Assembly (NCBI GenBank): GCA_963720675.1
Contig: CAVRGH010000010.1
Location: 682,001 to 746,000, forward strand
Length of the DNA stretch: 64,000 nucleotides
DNA from: JALHSW01 sp963720675
Lineage (GTDB): Bacteria; Actinomycetota; Acidimicrobiia; IMCC26256; PALSA-555
Reading direction: 5' to 3'
The position numbers and the translations under genes are program-made. The number at the start of each line of letters is the position of its first letter. The stretch's first letter is position 1. Under the pieces are notes generated by a model. The model had not been told where the DNA came from. It did not search any database and saw nothing but the letters and a program-made list of their open reading frames with translations. Positions 28,901-37,558 of the stretch are shown here, piece after piece.

Positions 28901-29247
28901 CCGAGCATGGACAGGAGCCAGAGCGCACCCACCGCCGCAGCGAAGGAGATGCTTCCCATCCACAGCCGCTGCGCGACCCAGTCGGGCACGCCGAGCTGGT
29001 CGAAGACCCAATAGAAGGGTCCCATCGGGAAGAGGTAGCCGATCCCTTGGTGCGGCACCGTCCCGGTCCCCAGGTGGTCACTCCAGAGGTACGCCGAGCG
29101 CGCGAGCAACCGACCGGGATCGAGGTAGAGGTACGGCTTCGTGTCGGCGCTCACGCGTCCGGGCGAGGAGAGGAGGAACGGTACGTACGAGAGCAGCGCA
29201 AGGCCCGCGACCTCGACACGTCGGAACCGCAGCGGAGTTCCCGTCAC
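25942..29247 (-). CDS. AftD-like arabinofuranosyltransferase lacking discoidin modules, two frameshifts
   Basis: About 1100 residues when joined. The N-terminal GT-C core (SADTKPYLYLDPGRLL, GYLFPMGPFYWVFDQLG) matches the protein at 4964-9364 almost helix for helix. The outer region then jumps from DADRTVIEGPGSQPVVRVP directly to the LLRRAG...SFALSGTAR segment, and from there to CRTDVLSVDGAP, skipping both discoidin modules of its paralogue. Frame breaks near 28293 (one base missing after RWRH) and near 26940 (one extra base at the site of the second missing module). GTG 29247 lies 26 bases after the upstream stop. Probably a second transferase of the same glycan with altered acceptor binding; decay cannot be excluded. 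Confidence 0.8.
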
Positions 29248-29272
29248 GAGCGACGGCCCGTCGTCCGAGACC

Positions 29273-30832
29273 TCATCCCGAGCGGTAGACCGTGAGCCCC
29301 TGCGGCTCGAAGACATCGAGGTCAGGCACCACGCGGACGTCACCTGGGCGCACTGCCCCGAGCTCTCCGGCAATGGCCTCGCACTTGCCCGCCACGTTGT
29401 TGTAGCCGGGTGCGGCAACGAACCAGATCGTCGACGAACCTGCGCGGCGGAGGACGCGACGCACGAACGCTGCCGGGTCCGCCGCAGCGATGCGGTCGCG
29501 GTAGTCGAACCAGTCGATCCGCTCTGGCCGACCGAGGTCAGGGAACGTGACCTGCCGCAGGCGCCGGCCCGCGAGGAGCCGACTCACGTCCGGTCCAATC
29601 TGGTCGGGGCAGTAGACCACGAGGTCACCGGGCGCCGCCTCGGCCTTGATGATGTCGGCCGATTCGGCAGCCTGCGTCCGCAGCTCCTCGACGTTGCGCG
29701 TGGAGCCCCAGAACCCCAGGAGCACGACCACGACGAGGATCCCGCAGCGAACGCGCCGGTCCGTGAACGTCGTGAGGCCGAACGCGACGAGGAGCACGAA
29801 GAGTGGGAACACGACCGAGGCGTACCGCCCCTCGAAGGCCGTCCCACCCACCCAGGACGCCGTGAGCCCTAGGAGGAGGATGCCGATGGCCGCCAGCCCT
29901 TCCCAGCGAACCTCGGGCTGGGTATGCAGATCGAGCTCGATGTGACGGGCATCCCGAGCGCGGCCGAACACCGCCAGGAGCGGTAGCAGCAGGAACGGGA
30001 TCAGCAGCAGGAATGCCTCCGCGTGGTTCCCGCCCCCCACGAAGGCACCGATCGCGTCGGCCGCCCCACTCCAGGGCACCACCGGGTCACCCCACGGCGT
30101 CCCTGTGTGCCGCACCTGATCGAGGAAGGTCGGTACCCAGGGCAGGAACGTGAGTCCGCCCAGGGCGATCGCCACGATGGTCCGGCGCGCCGGGCGCCGG
30201 AGGTCGGGTGGCCCGCGCCAGGCCACGACGACCAGCCCGACGCCGGTTGCGGCGATGACGTAGAACGACCAGTACTGCGTGTAGACGAGCAGCGCCGTGA
30301 CCAACGCGACGACGGCGAGCCGCCCGATCGTCGGGGACTCGAGCGCCCGCCGGAGCGCGAGGTAGCCCCACAGCACGAGAAACATGACCAGCGCGTACAT
30401 CCGCGACTCGGTCGCGAACCTGATCGCGTACGGCGACGAGACGAGCACGAGCACTGCGGCCCAGCCCACCGCCCTTCCACCCAACCGGCGGCCGGCAAGG
30501 TACGCGAGCGGCAGCGTCGCGACGGACACGACACCCGACAACGCGCGGACCGCGGTGTCGCCGGTACCGAACAGGCCGTCCCAGACGTGCAGCACCGCGT
30601 AGAACAGCGGCGGAGCCCCATCGTGCCGCAGTGCGTCGGGCAGGCTGGAGAGCGGGAGGCGCGCGATGTTGACCGAGAGCGCCTCGTCGAACCACAACGG
30701 CGAGTTCGCGACGAAGCGCAGCGCGATCCCCAGCGCGATCGCGACTCCGACGAGCACGGCGAGGAGCACCGACGCCCGATGACCGCCGGCCCCGGTTGCG
30801 TCGCGTTCGGTCACCTCGCCGTCGGCCCTCAC
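29273..30832 (-). CDS. GT-C membrane glycosyltransferase (family 39-like)
   Basis: 519 residues. First helix at about 22-42, then NSPLWFDEALSVNIARLPL (43-61) with D49-E50 in the first outer loop, the DE motif of protein-mannosyltransferase-like GT-C enzymes. ATESRMYALVMF and around ten further helices follow, then a soluble C-terminal domain. GTG 30832 has a TAGCGT box nine bases upstream. It precedes the second AftD-like gene by 25 bases and likely forms an operon with it. Confidence 0.82.
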   Translation of the reverse strand: MRADGEVTERDATGAGGHRASVLLAVLVGVAIALGIALRFVANSPLWFDEALSVNIARLPLSSLPDALRHDGAPPLFYAVLHVWDGLFGTGDTAVRALSGVVSVATLPLAYLAGRRLGGRAVGWAAVLVLVSSPYAIRFATESRMYALVMFLVLWGYLALRRALESPTIGRLAVVALVTALLVYTQYWSFYVIAATGVGLVVVAWRGPPDLRRPARRTIVAIALGGLTFLPWVPTFLDQVRHTGTPWGDPVVPWSGAADAIGAFVGGGNHAEAFLLLIPFLLLPLLAVFGRARDARHIELDLHTQPEVRWEGLAAIGILLLGLTASWVGGTAFEGRYASVVFPLFVLLVAFGLTTFTDRRVRCGILVVVVLLGFWGSTRNVEELRTQAAESADIIKAEAAPGDLVVYCPDQIGPDVSRLLAGRRLRQVTFPDLGRPERIDWFDYRDRIAAADPAAFVRRVLRRAGSSTIWFVAAPGYNNVAGKCEAIAGELGAVRPGDVRVVPDLDVFEPQGLTVYRSG

Positions 30833-30841
30833 GAGAGCCCC

Positions 30842-30847
30842 ACGCTA
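30842..30847 (-). promoter_or_regulatory. -10 box, GT-C/AftD-like operon
   Basis: TAGCGT on the minus strand, nine bases before GTG 30832, in the 30-base gap after the kinase gene. It matches the TAnnnT pattern of other starts in the window. No Shine-Dalgarno is visible before that GTG. Confidence 0.3.
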
Positions 30848-30862
30848 GGTCGGGTCACACCG

Positions 30863-31960
30863 CTACGCGGCGCGGGTGAGCTCCGCCGCCTTCATCATCA
30901 GGCCGGGGACGATCTCGCCGAACGCCTCGATCTTCGGGTTGTCGAGCTTGCCGCTCTTGAACCGCGAGTACTGGCCCTCGAGGACGATCGCGAGCTTGAA
31001 GCCGGCGAGGATCTCGTAGTACGCGATCTCGTTCGTCGGCCGCCCGCTCACCTCGGTGTAGTGCGCGAGCAGCTCCGATCGCTGCGGCATCCCCTCCATG
31101 GGCACATAGCCCGCGCCGCGCATGTCGGCGCCCTCGTCCGGCCACCCCTGGATCACCCAGCCGAGGTCGAGGAGCGGGTCGCCCACCGTCGCCATCTCCC
31201 AGTCGACGATCGCCGCGAGCCGCGCCGGGGCACCGTGCTGGTACATGACGTTGGCGAACTGGTAGTCGCCATGGATGATGCCCGGCTCGTAGACGCTCGG
31301 CTTGTTCGCACGGAGCCAGTCGGCCACCACCTCGACGCCGTCGAGGTCGCGCACCTTCAGCGTCTCGTACTGCGAGACCCACCGGTCGGCCTGCCGCTCC
31401 AGGAAGCCGTCGGGCTTGCCGAAGCCCTCCAGGCCCTTGGCCTGCCAGTCGACGCGCGCGAGGCGCGCGATCCCGTCGACGAGCTGGATGCCGAGGCCCT
31501 TGCGGGCAACCAGGTCGCCGTCGAACGGTTCGGGCCACGTGTCGCCCATCCCCATCGGGGACCAACCGTCGACGTGGCCCATCAGGTAGAAGCACGCACC
31601 GACGACGCTCTCGTCGTCGCACACCGCGATCGCCTCGGGGTGCGGGACGTCGGTGCCGTTCAACGCCTCGAGGACGCGGTACTCGCGCAGCATGGTCTTG
31701 TTGCGGCCCTCGGGAACCACGCGCGGCGGCCGGCGCAATGCCATGTGGTGCTCGCCCCGCCGGATCTCGAAGATCTCGTTCGAGGAGCCACCGCTGATGA
31801 AGATCGCCTCGAGCGGCTCGCCCTTCCCGGGAAGCCCCTGGTCGTCCATCCAGCGCGCGAGCGCGTCGGTGTCGACCAGCCCCTCGGTGCGCGCCGCCTC
31901 GTCGACGGTCTCCCAGGCCTTCGGTTGCGGGGAGGTCGGGGATTCGGATTCGGGGGTCAA
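30863..31960 (-). CDS. APH/ACAD10-11-type phosphotransferase
   Basis: 365 residues. Aminoglycoside-phosphotransferase fold. GGSSNEIFEI (57-66) is the nucleotide loop, HGDYQFANV (230-238) the catalytic loop with D232 and N237, and IVDWEMATVGDPLLDLGW (251-268) the metal-binding DxD-like segment. The phrase is that of ACAD10/ACAD11 kinase domains and not of antibiotic kinases. Its TTG start overlaps the acyl-CoA dehydrogenase stop (TTGA), reproducing as two coupled genes what vertebrate ACAD10/11 have in one chain. There the kinase phosphorylates 4-hydroxyacyl-CoA so that the dehydrogenase domain can eliminate phosphate. A similar role here is inferred. Confidence 0.88.
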   Translation of the reverse strand: MTPESESPTSPQPKAWETVDEAARTEGLVDTDALARWMDDQGLPGKGEPLEAIFISGGSSNEIFEIRRGEHHMALRRPPRVVPEGRNKTMLREYRVLEALNGTDVPHPEAIAVCDDESVVGACFYLMGHVDGWSPMGMGDTWPEPFDGDLVARKGLGIQLVDGIARLARVDWQAKGLEGFGKPDGFLERQADRWVSQYETLKVRDLDGVEVVADWLRANKPSVYEPGIIHGDYQFANVMYQHGAPARLAAIVDWEMATVGDPLLDLGWVIQGWPDEGADMRGAGYVPMEGMPQRSELLAHYTEVSGRPTNEIAYYEILAGFKLAIVLEGQYSRFKSGKLDNPKIEAFGEIVPGLMMKAAELTRAA

Positions 31961-33258
31961 TGCTGTGCCACCTCGTGCTCGAGCAGATCGGCGAACTTCT
32001 CACGCGCCGCCGCCACACGCGGCGGAAGGTGCGTGCTCGGGAACAGGCCCTCGGCCGGCTTGTACTCCTTCAGCACCTGCCGGGCGATCGTGACCTTGTG
32101 CACCTCGGTCGGACCGTCGGCGATGCCGAAGATCGGTACCCCTGACCACATCCCGGCCAGCGACATCTCGTTCGAGGTCCCGAGCGAGCCGTGGATGTGC
32201 AGCGCCGCGTACACGATGTCGTGCAGCACCTTCGGTGTGAGCACCTTCACCATCGCGATCTGGCGCCGCGCCTTGTGCCCACCGACCTGATCGATCGTCC
32301 ACGCGGCCTTCATGACCATCAAGCGGAAGGACTCGAGTTCGATGTAGCAGTCGGCGATCTTCTCCTGCACCATCTGCTTCTTGGCGAGCACCTCACCCTG
32401 CGTCACGCGCGAGAGCGCGCGCTCGCACAACATGTCGAAGGCCCGCTGCGCCATGCCGACGGTCCGCATCGCGTGGTGGATGCGCCCCCCGCCCAGGCGC
32501 GTCTGCGCGATCGCGAACGCCTGGCCCTCTCCGCCGAGCACGTGGTCGGCGGGCACGCGCACCTGGTTGTAACGGACGTACCCGTGCGATCCCTCGTCGG
32601 GCTTCTCGCCACCGAGGCCGACGTTGCGGATGATCTCGATGCCGGCCGTGTCGGTCGGAACCAGGAACATCGACGTGCCCTGGTACACCGAGACGTCGGG
32701 ATCGGTCACCGCCATGACGATCGCGAACGTCGCGTAGCGGAAGTTCGAGGAGAACCACTTCTCACCCTCGATGACCCACTCGTCGCCGTCCTTCCAGGCG
32801 CGGCACTTGAACTCGCCGGGATCGGAGCCGGCCTGCGGCTCGGTCATCGAGTAACAGGAGACGATCTTTCCGTCGAGCAGCGGCTGGAGGTACTTCGCCT
32901 TCTGCTCGTCGGTGCCGTAGTGCGCCAGGATCTCTGCGTTGCCGGAGTCGGGCGCCTGGCAACCGAACACCATCGGGGCGAAGTTCGAGCGGCCGAGGAT
33001 CTCGTTCATCAGACCGAGCTTGAGCTGCCCGAACCCGAGGCCGCCGAGGTCGGGGCCGAGGTGGCACGCCCAGAGCCCCTGCGCCTTCACCTGTTCCTGC
33101 AGCGGCGGGATGATCGTGGTGTGCATCGGGTGCGACCGGTCGTACACCAGGTGTGAGCTGAACGCGAGATCGATCGGCTCGATCTCGGTCCGCACGAACT
33201 CGTCGATCCAGTCGAGCTTCTCCTGGAACTCGGGGTCGGTCGTGAAGTCCCATCCCAT
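31957..33258 (-). CDS. Acyl-CoA dehydrogenase (ACAD10/11-like)
   Basis: 433 residues. YSMTEPQAGSDPGEFKCRA and IEGEKWFSSNFRYA are the signature FAD and substrate regions. SNEMSLAGMWSGVPIFGIADGPTEVHKVTIARQVL at the C-terminus is characteristic of the ACAD11-type clade. ATG 33258 has CAGGAG upstream; a longer open frame upstream only shadows the thiolase. Lies 17 bases after the thiolase stop and is coupled to the kinase gene. With hydratase and thiolase it makes a complete degradative operon under operator A. Confidence 0.92.
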   Translation of the reverse strand: MGWDFTTDPEFQEKLDWIDEFVRTEIEPIDLAFSSHLVYDRSHPMHTTIIPPLQEQVKAQGLWACHLGPDLGGLGFGQLKLGLMNEILGRSNFAPMVFGCQAPDSGNAEILAHYGTDEQKAKYLQPLLDGKIVSCYSMTEPQAGSDPGEFKCRAWKDGDEWVIEGEKWFSSNFRYATFAIVMAVTDPDVSVYQGTSMFLVPTDTAGIEIIRNVGLGGEKPDEGSHGYVRYNQVRVPADHVLGGEGQAFAIAQTRLGGGRIHHAMRTVGMAQRAFDMLCERALSRVTQGEVLAKKQMVQEKIADCYIELESFRLMVMKAAWTIDQVGGHKARRQIAMVKVLTPKVLHDIVYAALHIHGSLGTSNEMSLAGMWSGVPIFGIADGPTEVHKVTIARQVLKEYKPAEGLFPSTHLPPRVAAAREKFADLLEHEVAQH

Positions 33259-33274
33259 GTGGCAGTGCTCCTGT

Positions 33275-34810
33275 TCAGGTGCCGATGACGGTGGCGACGT
33301 GGCGAACGCCCGTACCACCCGTCGGCAGGTCGATGTCGGTCGGAGCCAGTCGAACCCGTGCGCCCACGAGCTCCTCGGTCTCCGCGTCTTGCAGGGCATC
33401 CTCGCCGCTCAGCCGGGCGTACGCACGTCCGTCGCCGCCGTCGACGTCACAGACCAGCACGCCCCACTCGGGGCCACCGTCGCGCCCGTGCACGATCGAG
33501 TAGGCCGCGACGGTCGCGTCGCCGTCGTGGCGCTCGACGATCGTCCGCTTGGGTGCGCCGTCGAGCCGTGCCTGCACCTCGGACTGTGCCGGTGGCTCCA
33601 CCGGGCCGGGCTCGGTCGAGTACACGCCGTACACATGCTTCGTCATGTGCATCCCGACGCCGCTCACCATGCCGAACGAACCGGCGTCCCCGCGCAACCG
33701 TTCCGCCATGGTCGCGATCGAGTGCGTCATGTAGTCGCTCCCCGCGCCCCCGTGGTACGGGAGCCCGCCCGTGACCGTGAGGGGCCGCGGGTCGTCGTCA
33801 CCGATCCCCAGCGCGTCGCGGGCGAAGTTCACCGAGCTCGCGAAGCAGCTGTAGAGGTCGAGATGAGCGACGTCGTCCACACCGATCCCTGCGATGCGCA
33901 GGGCCTCGCTGCTCGCAGCCGTCATGGCCGGGGACCGCCACATCTCGTCGTGCTCGGCCACATAGATCGGATCCGTCGCGTAGCACCAGCCGCGCAGGTA
34001 GACGCGGCGGTCGGCGGGCACCCCCAACGCGTCGGCGCGCTCGTGGCTCGCCAGGACGACCGCGGCTGCCATGTCGACGTCCATGATCGACACCATGTAC
34101 TTCGTGTACGGGTAGCCGACCATGCGGTTGTCGGGTCGCGCCTCGATCAGCTCGTCGACCCCCCGCTCGATCGGGAACCATGCGTCGGGGTTCGCGGCCG
34201 CCACCTTCGTCATCGGCGCCATCATCTTGCCGAGCCGCTCGCGGTACTCCACCAGGCCGAGCCCGAGGTGCGCCCGGCGGGCGTTGTCGAAGATCGCGAA
34301 GGTGAGCCAGGCCTGCGACATCTCGTGCGCGAGCTCGGAGTCGTTGAACGGCGCCTCCCACGGGAACGGACGCCGTTCGTCGGGCTTGAACGAGTAGGTC
34401 GCGCGCTCGCCGCGCTTCTTGAACGCGCGCTGGGTCGCCAGCGCCTCGGCCCCGGCGACCATCGCAAGATCGCTCTCGCCCGCGAGGATGCGCGCCGCGG
34501 CATCCTGCACGAGCACCTGCGGCGTGGTGCCGCCGATGCCCGAGTAGTACCGACGTCGCGGCCTCGCCCCGATGCGCTCGGCGAGCCGCGTCGGAGGGTC
34601 GTCGTACTGCCAGGTCTGGCAGTAGACGATGTCGAGCGCGTCCAGCCCGTCGAGCACCGACGCGCCCACACCCGAGTCGTCACCGGCCGCCCGCGCGACC
34701 TGCTCCCACATGTCGAGGGGCTCGGGTGCACCCTGCTCGCCGACCTCGTCCGGGTGCCACGTCTGCTTCCCGACGCCGATGAGGCACGGCGTCCGAGGAT
34801 CGATCGGCAC
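33275..34810 (-). CDS. Thiolase-fold acetyl-CoA acetyltransferase-like protein
   Basis: 511 residues. SCP2-thiolase-like fold with CLIGVGKQTW at the N-terminus, IGGTTPQVLVQDAAARI in place of the usual nucleophile loop, and TGGLPYHGGAGSDYMTHSIA near the C-terminal third. The canonical N-terminal active cysteine is not visible at the GGTTPQ site; other members of this long thiolase group share that feature, so cleavage chemistry may differ from classical thiolases. An extra C-terminal domain of about 100 residues (from RTIVERHDGDATVAAY) has an OB-like beta pattern. GTG 34810 overlaps the hydratase TAG by one base. Confidence 0.85.
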   Translation of the reverse strand: MPIDPRTPCLIGVGKQTWHPDEVGEQGAPEPLDMWEQVARAAGDDSGVGASVLDGLDALDIVYCQTWQYDDPPTRLAERIGARPRRRYYSGIGGTTPQVLVQDAAARILAGESDLAMVAGAEALATQRAFKKRGERATYSFKPDERRPFPWEAPFNDSELAHEMSQAWLTFAIFDNARRAHLGLGLVEYRERLGKMMAPMTKVAAANPDAWFPIERGVDELIEARPDNRMVGYPYTKYMVSIMDVDMAAAVVLASHERADALGVPADRRVYLRGWCYATDPIYVAEHDEMWRSPAMTAASSEALRIAGIGVDDVAHLDLYSCFASSVNFARDALGIGDDDPRPLTVTGGLPYHGGAGSDYMTHSIATMAERLRGDAGSFGMVSGVGMHMTKHVYGVYSTEPGPVEPPAQSEVQARLDGAPKRTIVERHDGDATVAAYSIVHGRDGGPEWGVLVCDVDGGDGRAYARLSGEDALQDAETEELVGARVRLAPTDIDLPTGGTGVRHVATVIGT

Positions 34811-35757
34811 TACTTCGCCCGCCAGACCGGGGGTCGCTTCTCGGCGAAGGCCTTCGGGCCCTCCTTGGCGTCCTCCGTCTGGAAGATCCAGCTCGAGATC
34901 TTGCTCTCCTTCTCGAACGCGGTGCGCAGCTCCTTGCCGAGTCCTTCGAGCACCTCGGCCGAGGCGGCGATGGCCGCCTTCGCGCTCGCCGGGTCGTCCG
35001 CGTCGACGGTCGTCAGCACCTGGTGCAGCGCCCGCACGGCCTTCCGCACCCGCTTCACCTCGTCCTCGTCGTGGTACAGGCCCTGCAGCGCGCTCTGCTT
35101 CGTGGCCTGCACGGCGAGCGGCGCGTTGGCGATCATCCGACGGGCGAACTCGCGAGCCGTATCCATGAGCTGTTCGCGCGGCACGACCGCGTTGAGCAAT
35201 CCCATCTCGAACGCCCGCTCGGCCGGGATGAGGTCGGCGCAGAGCAGGAACTCCATCGCGTACGGCCACGGGATCTGACGCGGCAGCCGAACCGTCGTGC
35301 CACCCCCGGCGAAGAGCCCCCGCTTCGGCTCCATCACCGCGAACCGCGCCTCGGGGCACGCGATGCGCAGATCGGTGCCACCGAGCATCTCCATCCCGCC
35401 GGCGGTGCACGAGCCGTTCACCGCCGCGATGATCGGCTTGTAGAGCGGGACGTTGCGGAGCACGGCCTTCGTGCCGTCGTCGAGGCGGAATCCGTTGATC
35501 TCGGTGAGGCCCTCGCTCGCGATCTGCTGCTGGAGCTTGGTGATCTCGGGGACGTACTTCTTCAGGTCGGCGCCGGCGAAGAAGGAGGTCTCGACCCCGG
35601 TGATGATCGCCACCCAGGCGTCGTCATCGTCGCCGAAGCGCTCCCACGCCTCCCGGAGGAGCTTGAAGTGCTCCATGTCGGCCGAGTTCCGGGCCTCGGG
35701 GCGGTCGATGGTGATGACGACGATGTGCTCGTCGTCCTGCTCGTAGTGGATCGGCAT
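34810..35757 (-). CDS. Enoyl-CoA hydratase/isomerase family protein
   Basis: 315 residues. Crotonase fold: IDRPEARNSADMEHF (18-32), oxyanion-hole segment TSFFAGADLKKY and NGSCTAGGMEMLGGTDLRIA, then EPKRGLFAGGGTTVRLPRQI. Longer than a typical 260-residue hydratase because of an insertion after ADLKKY and an extended C-terminus. ATG 35757 follows GGGGGAAG. First gene of the hydratase-thiolase-dehydrogenase-kinase operon; operator A lies 34 bases upstream and its spacer reads TATGGT on this strand, a good -10, so a bound repressor would cover the promoter. Confidence 0.92.
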   Translation of the reverse strand: MPIHYEQDDEHIVVITIDRPEARNSADMEHFKLLREAWERFGDDDDAWVAIITGVETSFFAGADLKKYVPEITKLQQQIASEGLTEINGFRLDDGTKAVLRNVPLYKPIIAAVNGSCTAGGMEMLGGTDLRIACPEARFAVMEPKRGLFAGGGTTVRLPRQIPWPYAMEFLLCADLIPAERAFEMGLLNAVVPREQLMDTAREFARRMIANAPLAVQATKQSALQGLYHDEDEVKRVRKAVRALHQVLTTVDADDPASAKAAIAASAEVLEGLGKELRTAFEKESKISSWIFQTEDAKEGPKAFAEKRPPVWRAK

Positions 35758-35790
35758 CCGCGCGCTTCCCCCTGCTCCGGCCCGACGAAC

Positions 35791-35806
35791 CTGACACCAT
35801 AGTCAG
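35791..35806. promoter_or_regulatory. Operator A: CTGAC-N6-GTCAG
   Basis: CTGACACCATAGTCAG, a perfect 5+6+5 palindrome preceded by AAC. In the divergent promoter of the enoyl-CoA hydratase (minus) and hydroxyacid dehydrogenase (plus) operons. Read on the minus strand its spacer is TATGGT, a TAnnnT -10 for the hydratase operon. Confidence 0.6.
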
Positions 35807-35861
35807 CAAACGCGTGGGCCCCGAGGGCCACGGTGCGGGGGTTCCGGGGCCGGATCTCAAC

Positions 35862-35877
35862 CTGACGTCGCCGTCAG
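35862..35877. promoter_or_regulatory. Operator B: CTGAC-N6-GTCAG
   Basis: CTGACGTCGCCGTCAG, perfect palindrome preceded by AAC, 71 bp from operator A. It ends 20 bases before GTG 35898, where it would overlap the promoter of the hydroxyacid dehydrogenase/aldolase pair. Confidence 0.6.
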
Positions 35878-35897
35878 GCGCGTGCGATGATCGCCGC

Positions 35898-36878
35898 GTG
35901 ACGACTCACAAGATCCTGGTGACCGCTCCGTTCCGCGGGGAGGGGCTCGACACGTTGCACGGTCTCGGCGACGTCGTGCTCGACCCGTGGATCGACCACG
36001 TCCCGCTGCGGCTGCTCGACGGCGAGAAGCTCGCGAAGCTCACGGCGGACGCGGGCGCCGACATCCTGATCGTCGAGTCCGACTTCGTGAACGGACCCGT
36101 GTTCGACCTCCCGCTGCTCGCCATCGGCTCGTGCCGGGGCGACCCCAACAACGTCGATGTCGCGGCCGCGACGGCGAAGGGGATCCCGGTGCTGCGCGCG
36201 CCGGGCCGCAACGCCGATGCCGTCGCGGAGATGACGATCGCGTTGCTCTTCGCCGTCAACCGCGGGCTCGTGCGCGCCGACCTGGACGTACGGGAAGGCA
36301 AGTCGTACCGGGACGGCACGATCCCCTACCAGCGGTTCCGGGCATGGCAGCTCGCAGGCCGGACGGCCGGGATCGTCGGGCTCGGCGCGGTCGGCCGGGC
36401 CACCAAGTGGCGGCTGGAGGGTCTGGGCATGAACGTCATCGCGTTCGACCCGTACGCGAAGGACGCGACGCACTCGCTCGACGATCTGCTCGCCGAGGCC
36501 GACGTCGTCTCGATGCACGCCGCGGTCACGCCGGAGACCACCAACCTCATCGGGGCGGACCAGTTCGCTCGCATGAAGGAGGGTGCGATCTTCGTGAACT
36601 CCGCGCGTGCGCAGCTGCACGACGTCGATGCCCTGGTCGCCGCGCTCGAATCGGGACACCTCGCAGGAGCGGGCCTCGACCACTTCGTCGGCGAGAACCT
36701 CCCGGTCGACCACCCGCTCTGCTCGATGGGCAACGTGGTGCTGACGCCGCACATCGGCGGCGCGACCTTCGACACCGAGGCCAACCACTCGAAGCTCATC
36801 GCCGACGGCCTCGCGACGTTGCTCGCCGGCGGCCGGCCCGACAACCTCGTCAACCCGGAGGCGCTCGATCGTGGCTAG
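35898..36878 (+). CDS. D-isomer-specific 2-hydroxyacid dehydrogenase (PGDH-like)
   Basis: 326 residues. GIVGLGAVGRATKW (158-171) is the Rossmann NAD(P) motif. The catalytic set R237 (NSARAQL), E266 (VGENLP) and H285 (TPHIGGATFD) is present. It would oxidise a 2-hydroxyacid or reduce a 2-oxoacid. GTG 35898 is chosen since the frame upstream contains operator B. The coupled class II aldolase overlaps by eight bases, so the pair may form a short sugar-acid or hydroxyacid pathway. Substrate unknown. Confidence 0.9.
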   Translation: MTTHKILVTAPFRGEGLDTLHGLGDVVLDPWIDHVPLRLLDGEKLAKLTADAGADILIVESDFVNGPVFDLPLLAIGSCRGDPNNVDVAAATAKGIPVLRAPGRNADAVAEMTIALLFAVNRGLVRADLDVREGKSYRDGTIPYQRFRAWQLAGRTAGIVGLGAVGRATKWRLEGLGMNVIAFDPYAKDATHSLDDLLAEADVVSMHAAVTPETTNLIGADQFARMKEGAIFVNSARAQLHDVDALVAALESGHLAGAGLDHFVGENLPVDHPLCSMGNVVLTPHIGGATFDTEANHSKLIADGLATLLAGGRPDNLVNPEALDRG

Positions 36879-37533
36879 CGAGAAGCTCACCGCTCAGGAG
36901 ACCAAGGAGCAGGTCCTGTGGACCGCGCAGGAGATGCTGCGCTCCGGGCTCGTCGAGGGCACCGCGGGGAACCTCGCCGGCCGGCTGCCCGACGGCAACG
37001 TCGTGCTCACGCCGTCGTCGCTCGACTACCTCGAGATGACGCTCGACGACCTCGTCGTCTGTGACCTCGACGGCAACGTGCTCGAGGGCGAGCGGAGCCC
37101 GACCACCGAGAAGGCGTTGCACCTGTCGGCGTTGAAGCTCCACGACAACATCGACGCGACGATGCACTGCCACGCGAAGCACGCCACGATGTTCGCCCTC
37201 GTGCGCCAGCCGATCCCGGCCGTGATCGAGGAGTTCGACGTGTTCGTCGGCGGCGACGTCGAGGTCGCCGAGTACCGCACCACCGGGACCGACGAGCTCG
37301 CCGAGGAGATCGCCGGACGCGTCGAGAAGAAGGCGTGCGTGCTGATGGCGAACCACGGGCTCTTCGCGGTGGGCAGGACGCCGAAGGACGTCCTGCACAT
37401 CGCCTCGCTCGTGGAGCGCACCGCCGAGATCGTGTGGGGTGCCCGCGCGCTCGGCACGATCGTGCCGCTCCCCGACGAGGTGAACCAGCAGTTCTCCGGG
37501 TACTACCGCTACGGGCGAACCGGGAGCTTCTGA
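36871..37533 (+). CDS. Class II aldolase/adducin family protein
   Basis: 220 residues. TPSSLDYLEM, SPTTEKALHLSAL (E80 at the catalytic acid position), the zinc ligands H99 and H101 (MHCHAKHAT) and H162 (ANHGLFAVG) are all in place, so the protein should be active. Family members cleave or epimerise phosphorylated sugars (fuculose-1-P, ribulose-5-P) or act on 3-oxo acids. GTG 36871 lies inside the 3' end of the dehydrogenase gene, indicating coupled translation. Converges on the gene at 37559. Confidence 0.9.
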   Translation: MASEKLTAQETKEQVLWTAQEMLRSGLVEGTAGNLAGRLPDGNVVLTPSSLDYLEMTLDDLVVCDLDGNVLEGERSPTTEKALHLSALKLHDNIDATMHCHAKHATMFALVRQPIPAVIEEFDVFVGGDVEVAEYRTTGTDELAEEIAGRVEKKACVLMANHGLFAVGRTPKDVLHIASLVERTAEIVWGARALGTIVPLPDEVNQQFSGYYRYGRTGSF

Positions 37534-37558
37534 GCTGCGCCCGGTCGCCCGCTCGGGC

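Noticed and set aside
36839..36852. CGAC-N6-GTCA near-match to the CTGAC-N6-GTCA operator
   Set aside because: Inside the 3' end of a coding region and mismatched in the core TGAC half.
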